Part shown: one piece after another, positions 24,232 to 33,112 of the stretch
How the letters are laid out: the number at the start of each line of letters is the position of its first letter
Numbering within the stretch: position 1 is the first letter of the stretch
DNA from: Rhizobiaceae bacterium
GTDB taxonomy: Bacteria; Pseudomonadota; Alphaproteobacteria; Rhizobiales; Rhizobiaceae
NCBI GenBank assembly: GCA_023953775.1
Contig: JAMLJD010000033.1
Location: forward strand, 1-44,988
Direction of reading: 5' to 3'
DNA length: 44,988 nucleotides
Made by a program: the position numbers and the translations under genes
Notes under the pieces: model-generated
What the model was told of the DNA's origin: nothing
Databases searched by the model: none
The model's input: only the letters and a program-made list of their open reading frames with translations

Positions 24232-27200
24232 TCACGCCCGCGTGAGTCGGGCAAGGGCCGCGTCCAGCATCGCGGCGGGCAGCGGAACCAGACGCGGCGC
24301 ATCGGTGAAAAGCAGGGCCGCCTCGATGCGGCGGCCGGAGTAGATTGGCGACAGAAGGGCGCGATAGAGGCCGAGTTGGGCGACGTATCCCGGCGGCACC
24401 TCGTCGATCGTGGCCGGTGCTGGGCGGTTGGTCTTGTAATCCACGATCAGCGCGGCATCGGCCGTCACGGCAAGGCGGTCGATCTTGCCCGAGACGGCGA
24501 AGGGCCGTGTGCCGAGCGTCACCGTTCCCATGATCGATACCTCCGCGCGCGAGCCCGGCGCGAACACGTCGCGGAACCTGTCGTCGCGGAGGATCGCGTC
24601 GACCGACGACCATGCCGCTTCGATCTCGCCCTGTCCCCATGCGGCGCCGATGCGCGCGAGGTAGCGTCGTGCTGCCGCTTCGCGCTCATGCGGTTCCATG
24701 TCGGGCAGGATCTGCAGCAGCCGGTGGATGGCCGTGCCGCGCTCGGCCGCGAAGGCAGGCTGGTCGGCTTGGTCGAGCACGGGCGACAGCGGCGAGACGA
24801 CCGGCTCGCGGTGCGCTTCGATGACGGCCGACGCGCCGGATGGCGCAAGCGGACGCGGCATGACCGGCGCGGGCGGCGGCGGTCGTCGCAGGAAATCCGG
24901 CAGCGGCGCGGCTGGCGAAACCTCCCGGCCCTCCTCGTCCACCGCGACCGGTTTGCGCGGCGTCACGCGGTAGCGCAGCACTTCGGCGTCACCGACGGTC
25001 ACCTTCTCGCAGTCCGGCGAACTCTCGAAGGCCTCCGACACCATGCGATGCCAGGACGGGTCCGTCGGGCGGCGGCTGCCGTGATAGCCACAGACGATCA
25101 GCCGGTCCTCCGCGCGCGTCATGCCGACATAGAGCAGACGCCTGTACTCGGCCTCCGCCTTCGTCTTGATTTCCTCGCCCAGTGCCTTGGTGAAGGTGCT
25201 CGCGAGGTCCTTGGATGCCCGCCAGAGATAGCCGTCGATGCGGGCATTGTTGAGCCGGATCCGCATCAGGCGGGGCTGGTGCTGATCGTGATGGGCCGCC
25301 GAACCGCCATCGACGAGGAACACGATCGGCGCCTCGAGGCCCTTCGCCGCATGGACCGTCATCACCCGCACCTCGTCGCGGCTCTGGTCCATCTCTCGCT
25401 TGATTTCAGGCGCGGAGGTCTCGAAGCCGGCAAGAAACGCCTCGAGGCCGGCCGTTCCCGTCTTCTCGCTGGCCAGGCAATAGGCGAGAAACTCATCGAG
25501 CACGTCGCCCGCCTCGTGTCCGAGGCGGCCGATCAGCTTCGCCCGCGCGCCGGGCACGTCCGGCGTTCCCGACAGGATCGTCGCGTAAAAGTCGAACACC
25601 GTGCTGAACGCCGCCCTGTCGGCATAATGGCGGAGGATGTCCGCGATGCGCTCCAGGCGGGGATCGCCCTCCGCGTGTGCCGTCAGGGACGACCACAGCG
25701 AAAGGCCGGGCGAGCGGCCCTGGGCGAGTGCGTAGAGCGCATCCTCATCAAGGTCGAAGACCGGGCTCTTGAGAAGCGCCGCCAGCGACAGATCGTCCTC
25801 GGGCTGGAGCGCGAAGCGGCCGAGCGCAACGAGGTCCTTGACGGCGATGTGCGAGGCGAGCTTGAGGCGGTCGGCGCCGGCGACGGGAATGCCGCGTCTG
25901 TTGTCCTTGAGCGCACGCACCAGCGCATGCACGAAACGGTCGCGGCGGCGCACCAGGACGATGATGTCGCCGGGACGGACCCGTTTGCCCGTCGCCTCGT
26001 TGATCTCGCCATCGGCGATCCAGCCGGCGATCGTGTCGGCGATGCGATCGGCCAATTGAACGGCGGGGGCCGAGGCATGATCGATCGCCTGCGTCCAGTC
26101 GTCGGGCTCGTCCTCCTTCTCGGGCGCGATCGGCGGCCACAGCTCGACATAGCCCGGCGCGCCGGCGCGGATCGCGGCGTGCTGGATGTCCTGCTTGTAA
26201 TAGGTCAGGCCGGCGCGCCGCTGCTCGTCGGCAAAGACGAGGTCGACCGCGCCGAGAACGTCCTCCGTCGAGCGGAAGGAGTGCTTCAGCTCGACCGATG
26301 CGAAGCGGCCGACCGGTTCGACCTTGCTGCGGAATTCGAGACCGCTTTCGGAAAACGCCGCCGGCTCGGCGCCCTGGAACGAGTAGATCGACTGCTTCTC
26401 GTCGCCGACGGCGAAGATGGTGCGGGCGATGCCGTCGCGCGCTCCGAGACCCGAGAAGAACTCGGCCGCCAGCGCCTTGACGACGGCCCATTGCTGCGGG
26501 CTCGTATCCTGCGCCTCGTCGATCAGGATGTGGTCGATGCCGCGATCGAGCTTGTAGTGCACCCAGGCGCCGGCGTCCTGGCGCGCGAGCAATCCGCCGG
26601 TGCGGACAATCAGGTCGTTGAAGTCGAGAAAGCCGCGCACACGCTTCAGGCGCTCGTACCGCCCGATCAGCCAGTCGGCGAGCCGCAATGCCGAGCGCGT
26701 CGCGCGCAGCATACCCAGAAGGGCAACCCGGTCCTTGACCGCGAGCAGATGGCGTGCCGCCTCGCCGTAGCGGTCGACAAGGTCGGGGAGGCGCTGCTGG
26801 AGCGCGGCCTTGAACGTCTTCGGGCCGTAAGGATCGCCGTCCGCCTTGAGCAGCCCCTTTACCAGGAGCTCCAGCGCCCGGACGGGATCAGTCGCCTCGA
26901 ATGCGGCGGCGACATGCGGGACGATGCCGTTGAGCACGGTGCGGGCATCGGTTGCGTGCGCCTCCGCCACCAGCGTGTCGAATTCGCCGCGCGAGAAGCC
27001 GGGAAGCGGCCACACCGTTTCGGCCAAGTCCTCGACAGTGTCGCCGGGCGAGAACCCGAATTCCTCGAACAGCTCGGCATAGGGCTCCGGCGCGTGGCCG
27101 ACCCTGTCGATGAACCGGCGCAGCGCATCGCGCTTGGCGACGATTTCGGCGAGCAGTGCCTCAAGCCCGCTTTCGCCGCCGGTTTCCAACACGTCGGCAA

Positions 27201-27747
27201 AGGCTTCCGACAGTTGCTCGACTTCACCCGAAGACACGCCGGAGAGCAGATCGCGCCTGGCCTCGGCGACGAGCGCTGCCTCCTTCTGCGCGTCGAGAAG
27301 CTCGAAATGCCCGGCGACGTTCGCCTCGAGCGGAAACTGGTGCAGGATCGCCTCGCAGAAGGCGTGGATGGTCTGGATCTTGAGCCCACCCGGCGTCTCT
27401 AGCGCGCGCGCGAACAGCCGCCTCGCCAGCTCGCGCCTCCCCTTTCCCGACCGGGAGCGGTCGACCTCGTCGAGCGCCGCGTCCAGATCGGCGTCGGACA
27501 GGGTCGTCCATCGCGCCAGCGTGTCGAAGACGCGCGCGGCCATGTTGGCGGCCGCCGCCTTGGTATAGGTCAGGCACAGGATCTTCGATGGGTCGGTGCC
27601 GTCCAGAAGGAGCCGGATGACCCGCTGCGACAGCACGTGGGTCTTGCCCGATCCGGCATTGGCGGAGACCCAGGCGGAGTTCTGCGGGTCGGAGGCGATC
27701 GCCTGCTTGTCGCGCGTGTCCGCCGGTATGACGAGAGACCGCTTCAT
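24232..27747 (-). CDS. addA: double-strand break repair helicase/nuclease AddA
   Basis: AddA is the helicase-nuclease subunit of AddAB, which resects double-strand breaks for RecA. The 1171-residue protein has UvrD-type superfamily 1 motifs: Walker A at 31-36 (AGSGKT), [14 protein letters not shown], Walker B in [44 protein letters not shown], and [13 protein letters not shown]. The C-terminal nuclease domain carries the RecB-family motif IVDYKTNRP. The start overlaps the addB stop (ATGA). A long frame continues upstream through addB sequence but is only the shadow of that gene. Confidence 0.96.
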   Translation of the reverse strand: MKRSLVIPADTRDKQAIASDPQNSAWVSANAGSGKTHVLSQRVIRLLLDGTDPSKILCLTYTKAAAANMAARVFDTLARWTTLSDADLDAALDEVDRSRSGKGRRELARRLFARALETPGGLKIQTIHAFCEAILHQFPLEANVAGHFELLDAQKEAALVAEARRDLLSGVSSGEVEQLSEAFADVLETGGESGLEALLAEIVAKRDALRRFIDRVGHAPEPYAELFEEFGFSPGDTVEDLAETVWPLPGFSRGEFDTLVAEAHATDARTVLNGIVPHVAAAFEATDPVRALELLVKGLLKADGDPYGPKTFKAALQQRLPDLVDRYGEAARHLLAVKDRVALLGMLRATRSALRLADWLIGRYERLKRVRGFLDFNDLIVRTGGLLARQDAGAWVHYKLDRGIDHILIDEAQDTSPQQWAVVKALAAEFFSGLGARDGIARTIFAVGDEKQSIYSFQGAEPAAFSESGLEFRSKVEPVGRFASVELKHSFRSTEDVLGAVDLVFADEQRRAGLTYYKQDIQHAAIRAGAPGYVELWPPIAPEKEDEPDDWTQAIDHASAPAVQLADRIADTIAGWIADGEINEATGKRVRPGDIIVLVRRRDRFVHALVRALKDNRRGIPVAGADRLKLASHIAVKDLVALGRFALQPEDDLSLAALLKSPVFDLDEDALYALAQGRSPGLSLWSSLTAHAEGDPRLERIADILRHYADRAAFSTVFDFYATILSGTPDVPGARAKLIGRLGHEAGDVLDEFLAYCLASEKTGTAGLEAFLAGFETSAPEIKREMDQSRDEVRVMTVHAAKGLEAPIVFLVDGGSAAHHDQHQPRLMRIRLNNARIDGYLWRASKDLASTFTKALGEEIKTKAEAEYRRLLYVGMTRAEDRLIVCGYHGSRRPTDPSWHRMVSEAFESSPDCEKVTVGDAEVLRYRVTPRKPVAVDEEGREVSPAAPLPDFLRRPPPPAPVMPRPLAPSGASAVIEAHREPVVSPLSPVLDQADQPAFAAERGTAIHRLLQILPDMEPHEREAAARRYLARIGAAWGQGEIEAAWSSVDAILRDDRFRDVFAPGSRAEVSIMGTVTLGTRPFAVSGKIDRLAVTADAALIVDYKTNRPAPATIDEVPPGYVAQLGLYRALLSPIYSGRRIEAALLFTDAPRLVPLPAAMLDAALARLTRA

Positions 27748-30700
27748 TCGCCGCCGCCTGTTCCGCCGTCGCCGCCGGCCGACCATTCGAGGACGCGGGC
27801 GAGGTGGTCGTAGTCGCCGTCGGTCTCGCCTTCCTTGAGCGGGATGGCGCGGGACAGATAGCCGGCTGCCGGGTTCTCGTAGAAGCCGATCAGCTTCGAC
27901 AGCCGCTGCCAGGCCTCCTCGGCGAGCGCGCCTGCCGCTATCTCTGTCCTGCCGTCCTTGAGGATGGATTCGTGCTCCACGCTGCCGTTGGCGCGCAGGC
28001 GGATATGGGCGAGATCGCCAGGCTCGGCCCGCCCGATCTCCTGGAAGGCGCCACGCGACAGGAGTGCCGCCTCGAGCGCCAGTTGCGGTGCGAGCAGCGT
28101 GTTCGCCTGCCGCTTCGACGGCGTAGACCCGGTCTTGTAGTCGAGAATGTCGGCCACCCCCGACGACAGTCGGTCGATGCGGTCCGCCCGTCCCGAGAGT
28201 GTCGCGCCGGTTTCGTCGACGGGCGTTCCGCGAGCGCGGATCTCGGAATGGCGCGCGGCAATCGCCGCCGCGCGATTCCGCTCCCAGTCGAGGATGTTGG
28301 AGATCATGCGCTCGAAGCGAGGCCACCACACCGCCATGACATCGTCCGGAAGTGCTGCGGCCGCAAAACGCGCGCGACCTATGTCGCGAAGCGCTGCCTC
28401 GGCATCCGCCGCGCAGGGATCGGCGACGGACCGGGTGAAATCATGAAGGATGTCGTGGAACAGCGAGCCGCGCTCGGCCGCGCCGGGGTCGCGCAGCAAG
28501 GGGTCGATCGGCGCGAGCTTCAGGATGCGGCGCGCATAGACGGCATAGGGGTCGCGCCGCAGCGTTTCGATCTCCGTCACCGAGAAACTGCGGGGCCGTG
28601 CCTCGATCGGCGGCGCGGGCTCCGGACGTCGTGCGCCGTTCCCTGCCTCCGTCTCGTCGATCGCGCGGGCCCAGTCGAGATAGCGTGCACCCCGCCGGCG
28701 CAACGCACCGGTTCCGTCCTCGCCGATCACCGTCGTCAGGCGCTGCAGCCAGCGCGAGGCGAGTGCCGGGGCATCGCCGGCGCGCGCCGACCGGGTCATC
28801 ACCACATCGGGCTGGGCGACTGCCATGACGAAATCATGTGCGGCGAGGCCGGTCCGGCGCTCCGGCGGATCGAGGTCGAGTTCCGCCTTCATGAGCCTGG
28901 ACATGAAGCGGTCCGCTTCCGCCCTGCGCGGCCAGCTTCCCTCGTTCAGCCCGCCGAGAACAAGCGTGTCGACGCTCTGGAGCCGCGCCTCAAGCGCACC
29001 CCAGATGGCGACCCGGCTGTCGGCGCCCGGGGCGGGCTTGACCGTCTCGCTGGCGATCAGCGCCTCGACCATGTCGGGCCATTCCGCGGCGTCGAACTCC
29101 AGCGCGGTCTCGGTCTCGGCCAGCGCTCGCAGAAAGCCGGCAAACTGATCGCCTTCGTCGCCGCGATAAAGGTCCGATACCGAACCGTCCGCGCCGCGCC
29201 CGAGCGTCTCCATCGTTTCGACTGCCAGCCTCGTCAGTACCGCAAAGGACAACGCCCGGCAATCACGGGCCGCTGCCAGCGGCCCCAGCGCCTCGGCGAA
29301 AGCCGACAGCATGGCGCGGGCGGCGTCGATACGCGCCGGCGTCAGACGCTCGAGCCAGAACGGCGCATGCGGGCGGGACGCGAGGTCTTCCAGCCGGGCT
29401 TCGAAATCCGCAGCCAGCGTTACGGCGTCCGGGCGTCCGGTGCCGCCGCGCATCGCGACCAGCTCAACCGTTTCGGCTGCGTGACGAACCATGGCGCGGT
29501 CGAGGCCAAGCCTCAGTATCGGATGCTTGATGAGCGAGAGCAGGGCGACCGGGTCGCCCGGTGACAGCACGCAGCGTATCGCCAGCATGAAGAACCGCGC
29601 AGCCGCCGCTTGTGCCAGCGGCGAACCGGCCGAATCGTCGGCCCTGATGCCGAACCGGCCAAGCTCGACCGCGACCCGCCGCGCGAGGTCGCGATCGCCG
29701 GTGACCAGAGCGACGCTGCGACCTCCCTCGCCGAGGGCCTCGCGCAGGGCAACGGCTATCGCCAGCCCTTCCTCGCGCTCGTTGGCGGCCTCGACCAGCG
29801 CCATTGTCCGCAGCGCGCCGGCTTCTAGCGCTTGTTTGACGGCGGCATGGTTCGACGCCCAGCGTTCCGTGGTCCCGGCCGGAAGGAGCGCTTCCCGGAC
29901 GAGGTGGTTGCGCGCGGCGATCTCGGCCGGCGGGGCGGCGATCTCGACGACGTCGCCTCGCTCGACGCCGATCGCCTCGACCAGCGCCTTCAGGCCGAAC
30001 TGCGGGTGGCCGAAGACCGTCGGGTCCTTCGTCTCCGGCGTCAGGGCGCCCCAGGAATCGTCGTCGAGTTGACCGTCGAGGCCGGGCAGGACGACCGCGC
30101 CGTTCGGCAGGCGGGCGATGGCCGACAACAGCCTGGCCGTCGCAGGAATGGAGCCGGTGGAGCCGGCCGCGATCACCGGCGCTGCCGGACGCGTTCGAAG
30201 AAGCCGTTCGGCCTCGGCTTCAAGCCGGCCTGCGCGATGCGCAGCCGGGTTCGAACGACCGCGTTCAGCCAGCAGCGCCGGCCAGGCCTTGGTGACGATC
30301 TCCAGGAATTCGAGCGTAACCTGCCACCAGCCCGCCAACTCGCCGGGCACGATCCGGTCGAGGGCCGACCAGTCGGCATTCGCCGTCTCGACTTCATCCA
30401 TCAGGTCGGCGAGATCGCGCGCGAGCCATATCGCGTCGGCCGCCGATACGGGAACGACGAGTTCCTCCTGGAAACGGGACGCCACATGCGCGGGTATGTG
30501 CCTGCGCCAGGCCTGGACGAGTGGCGCGAGCAGCAGGATGCGGTCAAGACCGGCGATCGGCAGCGCCTGGTCCGGCGCGGGTTCGGCCTGCGAGAGCAGC
30601 AGGTCGAGGTCGTCCTCGAACTCGCCCAGCGGACGAATTGTCGGGAGGATTGCCGAACGGCCGCCTGCGAGATCGACGAAGGTGCTGCGCAACTCGCGTG

Positions 30701-30869
30701 CGGCGCGGCGGGTCGGGACGTAGATGGTCGCCTCGGCCGGGGCGAGCGGATCATCACCTGGGGCGTAGCCCGGCAGCAGGCTGCCGTCGAGAAACCGTCG
30801 CGCCAGTGTCGGCAGGAAAGGGACCCCCGGCGGGATCGACAGGACACGCGGGAGCGTCTTTCCCGGCAT
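27744..30869 (-). CDS. addB: double-strand break repair protein AddB
   Basis: AddB is the partner nuclease subunit of AddAB. The 1041-residue protein has a degenerate helicase-like body and a C-terminal RecB-family nuclease domain with ILDYKTGSTPSKRQ. The N-terminus, where the Bacillus protein has a working Walker A, has no GxGKT motif. The four-cysteine iron-sulfur pattern around the nuclease domain of Firmicute AddB is also absent; only a few scattered cysteines are present. This is the alphaproteobacterial form of the protein. It begins 3 bases after murU and overlaps addA. Confidence 0.93.
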   Translation of the reverse strand: MPGKTLPRVLSIPPGVPFLPTLARRFLDGSLLPGYAPGDDPLAPAEATIYVPTRRAARELRSTFVDLAGGRSAILPTIRPLGEFEDDLDLLLSQAEPAPDQALPIAGLDRILLLAPLVQAWRRHIPAHVASRFQEELVVPVSAADAIWLARDLADLMDEVETANADWSALDRIVPGELAGWWQVTLEFLEIVTKAWPALLAERGRSNPAAHRAGRLEAEAERLLRTRPAAPVIAAGSTGSIPATARLLSAIARLPNGAVVLPGLDGQLDDDSWGALTPETKDPTVFGHPQFGLKALVEAIGVERGDVVEIAAPPAEIAARNHLVREALLPAGTTERWASNHAAVKQALEAGALRTMALVEAANEREEGLAIAVALREALGEGGRSVALVTGDRDLARRVAVELGRFGIRADDSAGSPLAQAAAARFFMLAIRCVLSPGDPVALLSLIKHPILRLGLDRAMVRHAAETVELVAMRGGTGRPDAVTLAADFEARLEDLASRPHAPFWLERLTPARIDAARAMLSAFAEALGPLAAARDCRALSFAVLTRLAVETMETLGRGADGSVSDLYRGDEGDQFAGFLRALAETETALEFDAAEWPDMVEALIASETVKPAPGADSRVAIWGALEARLQSVDTLVLGGLNEGSWPRRAEADRFMSRLMKAELDLDPPERRTGLAAHDFVMAVAQPDVVMTRSARAGDAPALASRWLQRLTTVIGEDGTGALRRRGARYLDWARAIDETEAGNGARRPEPAPPIEARPRSFSVTEIETLRRDPYAVYARRILKLAPIDPLLRDPGAAERGSLFHDILHDFTRSVADPCAADAEAALRDIGRARFAAAALPDDVMAVWWPRFERMISNILDWERNRAAAIAARHSEIRARGTPVDETGATLSGRADRIDRLSSGVADILDYKTGSTPSKRQANTLLAPQLALEAALLSRGAFQEIGRAEPGDLAHIRLRANGSVEHESILKDGRTEIAAGALAEEAWQRLSKLIGFYENPAAGYLSRAIPLKEGETDGDYDHLARVLEWSAGGDGGTGGGE

Positions 30870-30872
30870 CGG

Positions 30873-31604
30873 TCAGGACGCGCCGAGCCGGCCCAGCGCC
30901 GCTTCGGCCTCGCCGATCGCGTCCGGCGTGCCGACGGTGATCCAGTGCCCGTCCATCGGCATGCCGAACAGCCTGTGGTCCGCGATCGCGGCATCGAAAT
31001 AGCGGTTCAGCGAATGCGGCACCGCGTCGGCGGCGGCAAAGATGCGCGGGTGGATGATCGCCGCGCCGGCGTAGATCATTCCCTCGGCGGCGCCAGCCGA
31101 GCGGGTAAGCGTGCGGTCACCGGCAACGAGAAAGTCGGTCCTGCCGGAATGGCCGGTGGCGTTGGCGGGGTCTGCCAGCATCAGGAGAATATCCATGCGC
31201 GAGCCGTCCCACGCAAGTCCGAGCGCGGCAAGATTCGGTGCGCCACGATCGACCCAGAACGTGTCGGCGTTCAGCAGGAGGAAAGGGTCGCCTCCAAGCG
31301 CCGGCAGCGCCTTGATGATGCCGCCGGCGGAATCGAGCAGCGCCTCCGTCTCGTCCGAGATCACGACGTCGAGGTTTGTCCGCGTCCCCAAGTGATCGAC
31401 GATCTGCCCCGCGAGGTGATGGACATTGACGACCGCCGTCTCGACGCCGATTTCAGCCAGCTTGTCGAGACCGCGGTCGAGAAGCGTTTTGCCGGCTATC
31501 TCGACCAGCGGCTTGGGTACACTGTCCGTGATCGGACGCATCCGCGTGCCGAGGCCCGCGGCGAGGACCATGGCGCGTTCAGGCGTGGTGGGAAGGCGGC
31601 TCAT
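30873..31604 (-). CDS. murU: MurU-type nucleotidyltransferase (N-acetylmuramate-1-phosphate uridylyltransferase)
   Basis: This 243-residue enzyme has the sugar-1-phosphate nucleotidyltransferase signature AAGLGTRMRPITDSVPKPLV (15-34), the metal-binding LLLNADTFW, and GHWITVGTPDAIGEAE at the end. On its own it could be a mannose-1-phosphate guanylyltransferase. It overlaps the preceding TsaE-kinase fusion gene (ATGA), and the kinase part of that fusion is AmgK-like. The AmgK-MurU pair converts recycled MurNAc to UDP-MurNAc in Pseudomonas and Caulobacter, bypassing MurA (fosfomycin) steps. That context makes MurU the best call; specificity is not proven by sequence. Confidence 0.8.
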   Translation of the reverse strand: MSRLPTTPERAMVLAAGLGTRMRPITDSVPKPLVEIAGKTLLDRGLDKLAEIGVETAVVNVHHLAGQIVDHLGTRTNLDVVISDETEALLDSAGGIIKALPALGGDPFLLLNADTFWVDRGAPNLAALGLAWDGSRMDILLMLADPANATGHSGRTDFLVAGDRTLTRSAGAAEGMIYAGAAIIHPRIFAAADAVPHSLNRYFDAAIADHRLFGMPMDGHWITVGTPDAIGEAEAALGRLGAS

Positions 31605-33103
31605 GCGGGCCCGACGAATCCGGCCTGCCGGTACAGTGCTCTCAGGTCGGCAAGTGCGGGATGTGCGAGCGCGCGCGCCAGATAGTCGCGTATGCGCGGC
31701 AGATGCTTCAGATATTGCGGCTTGCCGTCGCGAACGTCGAGGCGGACGAAGATGCCGAGGATCTTCGAATTGCGCTGCGCGGCGACGATCGCATAGGCCT
31801 CGTCGAACGCTTCCCGGTCGAAGGGTCCGTTGCGGATCCGCGCCGCGCAATAGGTCTCGACGATCTGGCGCTCCAGTTCGCGCGGGATCGTCACCCGCGC
31901 GTCGAGCGCCAGCGATGCGACGTCATAGGCCGAGGGGCCGATCAGCGCATCCTGGAAATCGATGATCGCCAGTCGGTCGTTGCCGGCGCGCTCGCCGCGC
32001 CAGATGATGTTCGGCGAATGATAGTCGCGCAGGACGAGGGATTTTTCCGCCTGGCCCAGCCGTTCGATCAGGCCGCGCCACAGTTCGGGGTATCGCGCCC
32101 GGATGTCATCGTGGTCGCCTTTTGTGCCGTAGGCGGAAAGATACCAGTCGGTCGCGAGTTCGGTCTCGATCGCGAGGGCGGAAGGATCGTAGGGCGGAAC
32201 GGCATAGTCGAGCCCCGGCCCGACCGGGAGGCGCGGCGGCCATTCTCGCCCGTGCAGGTCGGCCAGCAGCTCGGCCGCGGCGAGGTAGCGTTCGGGGATC
32301 GGCTTGCCTTCGGCGTCGACGATGCCTTCCGTCCCCAGATGTTCGATCAGCAGCAGCCCGCGGTCGAGATCGCCGGCGAAGATCTCCGAGGCGGCGAAGC
32401 CCTCGCGGCGCAAGGCTTCGGCGATCGCCACGAAAGGCGTTACATTCTCGGCAAGATGCGCGATCCGGCTGTAGGGCTTGCCGTCGCGGACGGGCGGACC
32501 GTCGGGCATGGCGGGTGCATTCATCAGGATGCGCCAGTCGTCTCCGCCGCCAACCATCTCGTAGCTGCGGGTCGATGCATCGCCGACGAGATAGGCGCGC
32601 CTGGCCGTACCCCGGCCCGCGCCGTCGAGAAATGTGCGGATATCCAGCGACCGGGCGATCCGCGCCACGGTCTCGGGCGGGCCGGAGATCGTCGCCTTAC
32701 GGCCCGCCTCCCATTCGGCGAGCTTTATCTCTGTTCGACCCGACGGCAGGCCGGCGCCGGCGCGTTCCGGCCATTCGATCAGCGCGATGCCGTCGGCCAC
32801 CGCCTCGTCGAGGCCGAGTTCGTCGAGCTCACCCGGGTCCGTGAGCCTGTAGAGGTCGAAATGATGCACCGGGATACGGGCCGGATAGCTCTGGACGATC
32901 GTGAAGGTCGGGCTCGGAACGTCGAGGTCCGGCGCATCCGCCATCGCGCGTATGAAGCCGCGGGCGAGCGTCGTCTTGCCCGCCCCCAGGTCGCCGCTGA
33001 GTGCGAAGACGTCGCCGGGCCTCGCCGCCGCCGCGAGATCCTCTCCAAGCCGCGCCGTCGCGGCATCATCGGCAAGAACGAGCTCGAGCCCGCGATCTCC
33101 CAT
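31601..33103 (-). CDS. TsaE-AmgK fusion: t6A ATPase plus anomeric sugar kinase
   Basis: This 500-residue fusion joins two enzymes. Residues 1 to about 150 are TsaE, the ATPase of the tRNA t6A37 (threonylcarbamoyladenosine) complex, with Walker A at 37-45 (GDLGAGKTT), SPTFTIVQSY, HFDLYRL and the IEWPER motif. Residues about 165-490 are an aminoglycoside-phosphotransferase-fold kinase with the Brenner motif LRDYHSPNI and the metal motif IIDFQDALIGPSAYD; the closest match by context is AmgK, the MurNAc/GlcNAc anomeric kinase that feeds MurU. This fusion is known in Hyphomicrobiales. The stop overlaps the murU start, and the start is 9 bases after divL. Confidence 0.92.
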   Translation of the reverse strand: MGDRGLELVLADDAATARLGEDLAAAARPGDVFALSGDLGAGKTTLARGFIRAMADAPDLDVPSPTFTIVQSYPARIPVHHFDLYRLTDPGELDELGLDEAVADGIALIEWPERAGAGLPSGRTEIKLAEWEAGRKATISGPPETVARIARSLDIRTFLDGAGRGTARRAYLVGDASTRSYEMVGGGDDWRILMNAPAMPDGPPVRDGKPYSRIAHLAENVTPFVAIAEALRREGFAASEIFAGDLDRGLLLIEHLGTEGIVDAEGKPIPERYLAAAELLADLHGREWPPRLPVGPGLDYAVPPYDPSALAIETELATDWYLSAYGTKGDHDDIRARYPELWRGLIERLGQAEKSLVLRDYHSPNIIWRGERAGNDRLAIIDFQDALIGPSAYDVASLALDARVTIPRELERQIVETYCAARIRNGPFDREAFDEAYAIVAAQRNSKILGIFVRLDVRDGKPQYLKHLPRIRDYLARALAHPALADLRALYRQAGFVGPA

Positions 33104-33112
33104 ATGCGTGCT

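Noticed and set aside
24229..27402. Plus-strand open frame of over 1000 codons opposite addA
   Set aside because: It is a shadow of addA codon bias; there is no ribosome site and no recognisable domain.
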